Of a DNA stretch of 64,000 nucleotides, positions 50,837 through 62,900 are shown one piece after another. The notes beneath the pieces were generated by a model. That model was not told the origin of the DNA. It did not search any database and was given only the letters and a program-made list of their open reading frames with translations. The translations under genes were made by a program, and so were the position numbers. The stretch lies in the NCBI GenBank assembly GCA_037783415.1, contig JAZGTN010000003.1, forward strand, positions 7,044,501 through 7,108,500, read 5' to 3'. The DNA comes from Leptasterias polaris (taxonomy: Eukaryota; Echinodermata; Asteroidea; Forcipulatida; Asteriidae). The stretch's first letter is position 1. Each line of letters opens with the position of its first letter.

Positions 50837-50927
50837 CTAGTTGCGCATGGATTTTGCTCGCTTGCTCTTCTTGTTCCTCTTGCTTTTCCTTTTGTGCTTC
50901 TTGCCAGTGACTTTCGCATCAGCCGGT
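50837..50927 (-). CDS. MYBBP1A: MYBBP1A-like terminal exon: basic nucleolar tail and stop
   Basis: This 91-base exon completes the split Thr codon after CCTTGCAG and encodes 29 further residues ending at TAG. About half of the residues are Lys or Arg (GKKHKRKSKRNKKSKRAK), a typical nucleolar or nuclear localisation tail. MYBBP1A proteins end in such a tail, though the human one is far longer and also carries Ser/Pro-rich stretches. Confidence 0.85.
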
Positions 50928-53900
50928 CTGCAAGGAAAGATAAACAGGATAATAATTATATAGGATTTGAGGCATTGCCTGGTGAGGTATCAATGTATAT
51001 TTGGTATGCGATAACACCATGTATATATCTTCTTGTCTCACACTCTTCAGTCTCCTGACGATGACTAGAGCAGGCTAGTCGAAACGCTGAGACCAATTAA
51101 GAACTCAATCCGTGGCAGTGAAGTTAATAACGAGAAGTCCTTTCGATCCAATAACCGAAAGTAGTTGTCCCGGCCGATTTCCTACCTTCTACCCAGGTAG
51201 TAGTTAATAAGCAGGACCATTCTTTTCAGAACTGAGAAGTCTCCCGAAGTCTCTCGAATTCCGAATAATCTACTCCGCGGCAGTAGAATAGCAAGACAAG
51301 TTCTCAAAGAACAAAATCTACACAGCAAGTGGATATATCCATGGTGTTACCACATACCAAATATACAGGATGATAATTACTTGTGAAAAAGATATCATGA
51401 AAATTCATCAAAAAAGACATTTTGTTTTTGAAAACCTGATTTCAAGCTGATTTTTGTCTTCTTCAAGAAACATTTTACCATTTAAAATTTGACCGATTAA
51501 ATAAATCTATCAACTGATACCCTAGACCATGCTTACGTGTTAGCAACAGCTTTAAGGACACTTCTGACTGTCGAGCTAAGCTCCCCTGAACGACTCACTT
51601 CAACCTTCTTCTGGAGTTCCTCAAGCACCGAGGTCATCTTGGAGAAGTCTGGTAACTGTATTCCGTCAATAGTAAAGAGTATTAGTTTACTCAGTTTAAA
51701 ACATTTAAACGGCAATATAAAATGTAAACAACAACCTCTGACCATTTGGTCTTGTATTCAGCAAATTTAAAACCTAGAGTGTACCGTAGGCAAACCACAA
51801 ATTTTCCTGATGGTTTTTTTTTCTGTAAATGAGCTGTTGTTATTGAAAACGAGGAATTTTTAAGATTGAACCATTTTGGAGACAGTCTTAGTAAAGAGTA
51901 TTAGTTTACTCAGTTTAAAGACATTTAAACGGCAATATAAAATGTAAACAACAACCTCTGACCATTTGGTCTTATATTCAGCAAATTTTAAACCTAGAGT
52001 GTACCGTAGGCAAAATAACAAATTTTCCCGATTGTAAATGATTGTAAAATTTTCTGTAAATGAGCTGCTGTTATAGACCTTATGCATTGACGTCACCAAG
52101 CCGCCATCTTAGAGGTAAACTGATGATGAAACAATGGAAACGCGCTGATTTGTACGCGCGGCGCACAAGACTGGCCAATGAGCATCTTCCTTTTGACCTC
52201 TAGGTGAGGGCGCCCTACTCAAATGACGTCATATGCATAAGGTCTATTGAAAACGAGGGAATTTTGAAGATTGAATCGTTGTGAAGACGATTGACTCGTC
52301 TATGAAGGACACATTCCTTTTAAGAACAATCAGCCATTTGGGAGTTAGATTTCAAATGTCTGGTACAATGACTTGATTGGTCACAAGTGAACACTCAAAT
52401 TGGATTATAAGTTCTTGCCATTCTCGTCTCATATCACAAGTGGTGAGAGTACAAAGAAAGACACTAACTTCTAGTTCATATACAGGTTTTCTCAGAATTA
52501 GGCGCTAATAGCCTTTGTGTGTTCTATGGGGAAATCCCGTAGAACACACAATCTTGAGTTGTGGCTCCGTTGTTTAATGACCATCTTAGATTGTGACTTA
52601 AAGATGTAACTTCATTACATTTTCACAGAGTAAATCTCGCTCGAGATCTGCTTGCAACATTTTGGAGCCATTAGACCCCTTGCATAGACCACCAATAATG
52701 CTGAGGTCAAACAATGAAAACGTACACGTGTGTACGCACCATGCGCAACTCTCAGCCAATGATAGACCTTCCTTTGACCTCAGTGAGGGCGCTGTCTGAC
52801 CTTGTGACGTCATATGCAAGGGGTTCTGTTCTACGCTGGGGTCCTGTTGCTGGCTCACACCGCGTTTACACTAGATCCAGAAGGGTGGATTGAGATCCGG
52901 CATTTTTTTTACGACCGCAGATCAAGATCCCGTGTCGCGTTTACACTAGTGCTTGATCCGGCTCCGACCCCACTTTTGGACCGGATGTATATTGGTCATG
53001 ACGTCACCGCTCCTCGCAAAGAGCTCAAGGGTTACGTGGAACAGATCAAAGGTCAGAATTACAGCGCGCCATATTTTCAATTCAATACAAAAACAGTTTT
53101 AGGAATATACAATTACAAGAAAACTCACTAAAAAGCGATAAGTATTTTCCTCGCGACGACATGTTGCGAGAGTACCTCCACAGTGCTGCCATCCCATAGT
53201 ATTCATCACCTCGATCCCGCAGATGTGCTTGGTCCTAGTGTGAGTGTGCTATACTTTATTGTTAGGGGATGAAGGAACGGCGAGTGGGAGCGAAGGTGCA
53301 AGGGAAATTCCCTGTGTGAGAAATGCGTGGTCGGGGCCGGGATTTATCGGAATAAAATTCAAGGCACCACCTTTTACAGATCGCAACGTTCAATTGTGGA
53401 GTAAGAAACCATGAATTAAATGAGTCGGAACCAGTGAACAACGACCATGGAAGTAGAAACAGATGGGAAAATTAACAAAATACAGCAACAAGGCAAGCCC
53501 GAACGTAACGATGTATGTATAAAGGGATACTGAAAACAACAAATCGTTTCATACACGCACAGTCCATGTGCACCGTGCATGACACAACAACGAAGACACG
53601 CACACATAACAGCGAGGGATGTCGCAGCAAAGCCCAAGCGAAAAGCGCGCCATTCGTAGCGAAACCGGAAGATCACATCAAATTGCGGTGTCTGATCCAC
53701 CTTTGCGTTTACACTTGTATTTGTAATCCACTTTGCCGGATCTGATCCACCAATTGCCGGCTTCAACCCTCCTCGAAAGGTGGATTAAAATTGCCGGATC
53801 TTGAACCGGGTCTGATCCGGCATTTTTGCGTTTACACTAGCCGTTAATCCACATTGCCGGATCTGAACCGGGTCTGATCCGCCTTTCGGGATCTAGTGTA

Positions 53901-56900
53901 AACGGGGTCTCACAGAGCTCATTACAAACCAAACTAACTCAAGTTAATCCAAGGCTAAAGTTCGACTTATGGAATTTCAAAGGTAAAGCCCAACTTTAGA
54001 ACACATTGAAGCAGTTTGTAAAATTTCCGAGCTCCCTTGATCCTACCTTATCAATTGAGTGACATGCCATGGCGTACTCTCTCAGAAGAATGAAGATCTG
54101 AAGAAGAAACTTTGGTTTGATGACTTGTCCCTCATCTACCAGCGCACTCTGTAAGACCTACAAACGATAAATAAAGGATCTCTAAGTTAGGTCTCATACA
54201 AGTAACTCAATAAATTAAATCATGTCCAATGAAAAGTATAATTATGACTTGATGATGCAAAAATCATCAATCTTCTACAATGTATATTGTCTTTGAAAAA
54301 ATAGTGTATAATTATTCCACCAACAAAAAATGACAAAAAAAATTCATACACATGCTAGACGGAAATCAAATCTTTTACACAATTTAAAAGATCCCCAATA
54401 TGGAATAAACAAAAAAAGAATAATGGTAACAATTGTTGTAATGTAAGCAGGCATGATATTTGGTGCTTGGAAAAAAGACGGAAAATAATGTTTGAGCACA
54501 AGGGCTGACCTACTTGTTTATAACCTGTATGGTTTAATATATTTTTCAGGCTATTTAATCACAATTTTTCTGATTTTTCCAAGGGCAAAAAGAAATCGGA
54601 CTAAAGTAGGAAGAATATCATGCCTGTGTAAGTAACAACCCCCAAACTTTCTGATGTACAGTTTGTTTTGTCAGTGCAAAGTCTTGCCTAGTTTGAAATT
54701 GTCATAAAATTGTATCTTGTTTAAAGGCACTGGACACCTTTGGTAATTGTCAAAGACCAGTATTCTCACTAGGTGTATCCCAACATATGCATAAAATAAC
54801 AACCCTGTGAAAATTTGGGCTCAACTGTTCATCGAAGTTGTAAGAAAATAATGAAAGAAAAAACACCGTTGTTGCACAAATTTGTGTGCTTTCAGATGCC
54901 TGAAAAAGGCCTGAAGTCTTTTTCAGATTCAAATATTTTAGTGAGAAATTACCTCTTTCTCAAAAACGACGTTACCAAGTAAGTTTTTATGCTAATATAT
55001 ATTTTGAGTAATTACCAAACGTGCCCAGTGCCTTTAAAATACCGAGGATAAACACACAAAACAAGTATGTGCCGAAATACAACATCTTCGCACAGAGCGT
55101 TTTCATGGGAGATACAAAGTTTTTGCACTGACCAGACGATTTCTGCAAAACAACAATTGAAACTAAGAGCTACCTGTAGAGTTTCCTCTGTGAGTTTCTT
55201 GCTGGTTCTTGACCAATGCGGTGTTTCACTCTAGAGAAGAAATAATCCAAAATATTATCAAAGAACATCATTAACTATTATGACTGTTATTATACAAATA
55301 TTGAATGCATGTGAGTGAATTGTCGCAGAATATATTATCGAGGTAAAATCTGGATTATTCCATTTCACAAGACTGAGCCGAGTGAAATGGAAAAGCCAGA
55401 TTTTACCGAGTGAGTATATTGGGGCGAAAATGCACGAAGGAAATGCATTTAATATTTGATTTGTATAAGTCACACATATATCCTTGTCATTTGAAACTAC
55501 AAAATAGAAATGGAAAACTTGTCCACCCCTTACTCTGAAAAAAAAAAAATACCTTCTACATAACGTGGAGGACTCTAGGGGAGACACTAACTTTGTCCGC
55601 AGTGACATGATCTTTGGACAAACAAGTGGGAACGATTGTTTTGGCAATGACGCTAAGAATATACACTGTCCTATATCTATTTCCATATAATCACGGTTAC
55701 GACAGTCCAACATCACATCAATAAATACATGGCAAAATTAAAGGACGACATGTGACACCTGTTCCACCAATAAAAATGACAATGATCTATGTGGTGGGTA
55801 GCCGTGCTAGTCAGGCAATTGCGGAAAGGATAATAAATTGTAGCACTTTAATGACTTCACATCACCATAAATACGAAACTACAGGTTTGGACACAATATG
55901 GACTATTTTTTACTTTGTTTAGTGACTGCTTTACTTCTTTCAAGAAAACTGAAAGGCTCAAGGAGATTTAAAGAAAAATCCTGAAATCGGGAAAAACTCT
56001 TGAGAAATCGCACGCCTGTTAACTTACTTGTACAGGTCTGGTGGACATGAGTACAGCTAGTAACCGACACGCTTGAGTCTGAAACAAAAAGAAAACCTTG
56101 GTTTTGTTATCTTGCCTGATTGAACAGAATATATCATGATGTAACTTTGGTGAGTCATGGCCTAGCAGTCTAGCACATTGGGCTCAAGTTGTTGTGGCTA
56201 AGTCAACGAAGTGTCTGTTCGAATCCTGGTCATGACACTTGTGTCCTTGAGCAAGACACTTAAAGAAGATATTCAATCAAAACGGCCTTGAATTTGACCT
56301 TTGACTGACATATATATAGACTGTGCAAGTCTCGCGCGTAAGCGAACTTCCGGGACCATCGTGGTCCCAACCATATGGAGTTTTACGTTGGCAAGATTTT
56401 GTTTCGTCTATAATTTTAGTTTAACGTACTTTATGACCATGAACATTAAATATGTTGTTGGGAATGTAGTACTAACTGATACAAAATATGAAAGTAAAAT
56501 CAATTCAACAATGCAACGAAGAAAACCCAAGAATTAAACTTGACCTCTGCTTCCGGTTACTTGCAAAAAATTAAACGTTTGTGCCCACCTCCGATCACCA
56601 AATTTGTTTTGGTCGCGCGATGATAATCACCAGACGCTGTAATTGTCAGACGCTAAGCCTTTTCATTGCAGTCTACGGTTGTCGAGGCGTCAGCGTCCTC
56701 TTTAAACTGCGTCACACGTTAATTCTACGCCCGTGCGATCATCGCGCGTCTGCGTTTAAACCTGCTTTTAGTGGTTGCACGTATTCAGGCATGGATTTAC
56801 AAAAGGGTTTCCTAAAAAGTTCAGATCAAATAAGCATCCTTGTCCCAGAGTTTTTAGTTTGTTTCAACAAAAACTAACAAATGAATTGTGTGTTTATTAT

Positions 56901-59900
56901 GAAAACTAAAACTCATTTTATGCAAATTGTAATGAGTATTTTTGTTGGTCAGATTGTTTCATAGATCTAATTTAAAAACAATGATTTGATTTCAGAAAAA
57001 ATATGTTCTTCACTTGACATGATTTCTCGCTCCGATACGCGCGAGACTTGCACAGTCTATTACTAAATCAACTTCAGCATCTAAAACGAAGACAAAACAT
57101 TCATATAAGTATGTATGTATAACTACACTTACCTTCCTGTAAAGCTGGCAACCGGTAGTCATATACTTAACAAGGTCCTCAGCAAAGTACCATGCGAGAT
57201 TCTGTTTTCCCGAAACACAAAAAAAAATATTTTGTCAGAAAGTTACAAATCTTTGAGTATTAGCTGTTTGAAAGTGTTTATCAATCTAAAGAACCTTCTA
57301 CATTTATTCAAATGTGTTGGCAATGAGTTTTTTTGTTTCAGAACTTAACAGGATCTTTCAAAAGCAGCATGGGCAATTTACAATTTGGGAAAATACTAAT
57401 TGTAAACACAAGAGCAAAAGACAGTTTTCAGGTGTGAAATGAACAGTTTGTCAATTTTGTTTATTTTATTTGTTCTTAAAAAACACATGTTGTTAATGTA
57501 GTCTCTTTGCTAATTATCATTCAAATGTCTATAGTTAAAAACCTCTAGTCTCTTCAACCATGGCTGATGAATCACCAACCTTCTACTATTTAACCATAAC
57601 AACACTTTGGTGTAATTTTGAGTTTTTATGAAATGCAGGCATGATATTTTGCACGTTGTGAAAAAACAGGACAACTTTTATTGAGTTTGACTATTATTTG
57701 CAGATTTTTCTGAACATTTCCCAGAAATCAAATTAAAGTAGGAGGAATATTTGTAGCAGACAATCACAGATAGTGGTTTGCACTGCCAATTATCCCACGT
57801 GTTGCATGAGAGTTTTGCACATTATTGAGTCCCCTGAAGTGAACTGGTCAGCAAGTCCTGTCGGCAGGTCACTGGAAAAGTTAACGACAAACCACGAGAG
57901 TGAGTTTTTTACTTACTGGAAACCGCTCTATCAGCTCAGAAAACAGAAGAGGATGAAAACATGTTCCCCTGAAGACGAGAGAAGGATTGAATTTAGAATA
58001 TAAAATGATTGTTTCATTGGATTTATGAAGGTTACATTTTCATTTAATAAAGACATGGCATACCCGAGTGCTAACATTCATCTCAAGATTCAGGTATCTA
58101 GTATGGTTGCGTTCGATTAGCTTCTTTGGTTTGACCTAGGTCTAACCCAAGTGCATTCCAATAGCTTTGGTGTCATTGTCATTGCTCACCCGATTCAGAC
58201 CCCAGTAACCCGTAATGAAGCAAGGTTACTTGTATCAGACCCGGCTGCATGAAGCCATGATGAAAAACTACCTCAATAGCCATCCATTTGTTTAGTAATT
58301 CAGTGGGACACTTTCAGGAAGTTTTAACTCTAAAGCAGTAATTCTGTTACAGTTTATCAACTTTATTATTATTATTTATGGTTTATTAAAAAAACTGCAA
58401 TACAGCGGCTAAAAGCCGAAATGTACAGTTTACAAAAACAGTCATTAAAAATCTCATAAAAGCACCAGCAATATTACATAAAAAGATTGAAATATCAAAT
58501 AGTTATTAAGAAAAACACACACAACAAATTTGTGACAGCACAATACTCAAAAAGCCAACAGTTTTGGTTAGATTCAAATTCACCCATTGCTCAAGATCAA
58601 AAGAGCCTGAAAAAATGTCAAAGTGGAGAAAAAGGCATCACGTTGTAAACCAAAATGCATGGCTATACATTAAAGTAATTATTATTGGAATTGAAATTAT
58701 TACACTGCTAACTAAAGGAATGGCAAATCACAGTTGGCAAAATACAGAACAACTTTTGGTCATCCAATAAAACCAATTTACAAAATGCGAACAAGAGACG
58801 GGATAGTGGAACGAGTGTACCTTTCAGTACGGCACTTGGGGATGCGAAGCCCGGTTACTGTACTAGCTCGTAGTACCCTATTACCGACAGTTGCTTTTTC
58901 AGGGGGGAGCATGTTCCTAAATTTAATTGATCTAAGTAAGTTACTACCAAACTTAATAAAAAGGTCTTCTTGTCTAGACTTGAGTGGTGAGATGCCTAGT
59001 AATTCAAGTGCCAAGGTATAGGAGTGATACTGATGACCAAGGATGATGCGGACGGCACGCTTCTGAACATTTTCAACAGAAATGACCTGTCGCTCAGTAA
59101 TGGAGCTGTGCCAAACTTGACTAGCATATTCTAGTATAGGTCTAATATAACAAGTATAGACTGCCACCATGTCTGTTATAGGTACTTTGGATTTACGTAG
59201 TACGCACAAAGTGTACAACCTACGGGAAGCCTTAGAAACAATTTCCGCAATGTGTATGTCCCATTTTAAGTTGTTTTGAACAGTCACACCAAGCAATTTA
59301 ATTGAAGTTACACACTTGAGATCTATCGAATTGAGAGAAACTGAAGTTTGAGGTATATTTCGCTTCAAAAAAGATATTGTCATTGTGCGGCATTTGTCAG
59401 GTTTGGGGAGCATATCATTACTACTACACCAGCAAGATAAATTATCAAAGTGAACTTGTATAGAAGATTGTTGATCATACTTAATAACTTCACCTAAAGT
59501 AAGATCGTCAACATACTTCCATCGCCCGCAGCCTCCAGTTGATGCATCATTGACCAACACCAGAAACAAAATGGGTCCCAGTTTTGTACCTTGGGGTACA
59601 CCACGAAGACCAATCTTACCACTCGGTGAGTAAAAGTATGAGTACTGGTACATGAAAAAAGTTCTTAAGTAAGTACGAGTACCACAACTCTGGTTCACTC
59701 CACTTAAGACCAATCTTAGCCCCTTGTGAGTAAAAGTACGAGTTCTAGTACATGAAAAAAGTACTTGAGTATGCACCAGTACCACAACTCTGGCTTACTC
59801 AACTCAGCGAATTGTGAACCTGGGTGCTTGGCTTAGAATAATAATAATAATCCAGAAGAAAAAAAATCTCTTATCTTTGATAATCAGTCTTAAAATGATT

Positions 59901-62900
59901 GGCAATAAAAACCTATAAGTTAGAAGCCTACAGCAGCTTTCGATAGTATAAAGCATTTTGAGAATCATTTCACTTTGAAGTTCTGTGCTTATGTGATCAT
60001 ATATCAGTTTTTATGCCCCAAAATTTGAATCTGAAAAACGTTTCTGTCAGAAACGTTTCTCAGATTGTGTATTCCTTTTAGGGATTATTCTTCCTGCATG
60101 GACATATTCGCTCTGGATTTTCGGCGATATCTCAAAAACACGACCACCTTTTGAAATGAAATTTTCACAGGTTAGTTTGTTTTTAAAAACATTTATATAG
60201 GATTAAAACAAATGAACGCTTCCAAAAACAAAAGGTATACTTTGCCTGTAAGACTGAAAGAGAAGTACGTGTTACTCACCTGTGAGTCATGAAGTCCTCC
60301 AGTGCACTGGAGTAGAGTCTGCCGATCCTCTCAATATCCAACATATTCGACTATGAAGAGGGCAAAAAATACAAACAAATTCTCACAAAATGATGATTGC
60401 CGATTCAAATACTGCATAAAATATATAGGACGCCATGTTGATCAGAAATCTTAAATCTCTTTCAGCGTCTGTTTTTACGCATGATATTTGGTCCTTGAAA
60501 AAAAGAGTAGGAACATTTATTGAGCACATGGGTTGACCTACACATACATATTGTATAGGCTGTTAAGCCTGTTATAAAATGTTCATGCCACAAAAATTAT
60601 AAAAACGGAAATCAGACTGAAGTAGGAAGAACATCATGCCTGTGTTTTATATTGTGTGGGCTTAGAATGTTTTTTGCTCATGCATGTCCAAAATTGCAGA
60701 ATTAAAAATTGTCCAGAAAAATTTAAAACACACTTAGACCTATAACATTATTGTAAACTTTGGCAGGTTTCCCTTACATGTACATCTTTAGGTCTTTAAA
60801 TGTTTCAAATTTCTTTGAAATGTGTTTGTCTAAATCATTTCTCATTCTTTGAAGGGGATTGTATTTTCCCAGAAAGACAAACTGTGAACAATCTCAGAGA
60901 TTATTTTTGGGGTTTAATTTTTAAAAAGCACAAGAGGTACAGAGTGTAAGGTAGCAGCAGAATTCCAACAGATATGAAGCTGAAGTTTTGTAAAGTATCA
61001 AATTCAAAGACAGGTCTAGGAAACAAGTCAGAACTGAATTGAAAAGAAACGGTTTATGGTGGCCAAGGGCTTATTGCAAAATCTGTCACAACATGAAATG
61101 CAGTTTATGAACAACCACAACAAAAGATACACACACAAAACATAATAAGAATGCACATCAACAAAATGAAACATCAACTTATGCGTCTTGTATTATGTCT
61201 ACTTTGTGTGCGTAGGTATATGATGAACAACTCTCACAACTTCTATTTTCTTGCTTTGTGGCCGATGTGACAATAAAAGCAGCCTTAGTGTTGTCCATAA
61301 AAGAATCCACATCTATCTCTATTAAGTCTATTCATAATCACTTTTCAATGCGTACACAGGCTGTTTAAAAAAAAAAAACGGGAAGGGTTTTTCCAACAAG
61401 GAATGAATTAGGAATCATTAATGACAGGAGAGGCAATACGAGGGTAGAAGCTTTGAATACCTCAGGTGCAGCTGCAACAGGCTTCCCTGAAATGCTTTGT
61501 CTTTTCTCTTCAGCTCTCTGGTGTCTGGTCTTCACAGGAGATGGGTCTGTCATCTCCGTGTTCCCTCTCAACACTCGGATCTAAAAAATGAAATTATAAA
61601 AATCATCTGACTCCCCTCATGAGCCTCACACTCAAAATTACCTTGGCATTCTTCACTATAAGAGCTTACAATAATGATTATAGAATTAGTACACAATGTA
61701 CAGTATTGTCAAGTAATAAACCACAAGGGAAACTGACAGGCCGAATTTTAATAATAATTTGGGGTTGAACAAAGAAAAATTGACTTGAATTATTGGTGAA
61801 TATTTACCAGAAAAAGGCAGCCTGCCGATGCGAGGGAAACCGTCATCAAAGATGTCGCTGAAAGTAAAAGAAGAACAAAGTCATAATGTGTGTCCCCTTG
61901 AAGCTCTCTGTTTGAGCAGTCTTTCTTATGAGTGTCAAAGCAGTCACTGCCACAGCCATAGCCTAAGCTACTCCAGGCTATGGCTGTGGCTATTGACTGC
62001 AGTGACAACATTGGAGATGAGGTATTTGTAGTTGTTGTCTCAGTGCAACAAGGTCGTAACTCGGTTTGGTCAAAAGATAATACTTTACACATTTGTAAAT
62101 ATTAATAATAATAACAATACCAACACTTAAAAAGCGCCCTAATCATGCAGGCATGCTCCAAGGCGCTGAACATGGTAACACACAAAATGTAATGTAAAAA
62201 CACCGCTGTCTTTATCCTTGTGGATAAAGACAGGGGACCAGTCTATGAAACTTGTTGCACTGATGTGATGAAGTGACTGCAGCTAAAAAACACCATTTTC
62301 GAAACAGCCATAGAAAAGGCTATTTATTGTTACTCCTCACCCCCAAAGACAGAATCAGACATGTAACACGTAGTTACCAAAGAAGAAATAGAGCAAACTG
62401 CCTTAGACACAAATATATGTACATGATTTTTAAAGTTTTCTATGGAATAAAACAAAATAAAACAGAGGAAATAAGCTTATCCGCGGCAGAGGTGCATGCC
62501 TGCAGAATAGTAAGATTCTGTTTTATTTTTGAAATGTTAAACTGGTAGAAACAAACAACACTTTTCTAATGGTGGAAGAGAGTTTACCTTTCTTGGCCAT
62601 TTGCATAATTTCCTCAATGGTTTCATGCAGTGACTCTCGCTCTTCTGTTATATTGTGTGGATACTGAAGAATAGAGAGGGGGCAAAAGAATAAACAGAGT
62701 CACAAAATAACTAAGTACAACTTGGATAACTCCTCTCCTTGATCTCATTACCAAAACGATTTAAGATAAAACAAAATAAATAAATCCGGGATGAGATTTG
62801 ATCAATGCAAAAACTCCTAAGAAGTGGCTAGCGGGTCTGGGTCTTAGACCAAGAACCTCCCAGCTGTTACAATGCAGGAGGCTTACAGACACTGTGCATC

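Noticed and set aside
52814..53766. ORFs of 105 and 116 residues as transposase candidates
   Set aside because: No DDE-like spacing, zinc finger or helix-turn-helix pattern can be seen, and they run through terminal repeat motifs of the 1.06 kb element.
59641..59785. N-terminal 48 residues of the 335-residue reverse transcriptase ORF
   Set aside because: This part reads through a tandemly duplicated non-LINE repeat; homology to reverse transcriptase begins only just before GVPQG.
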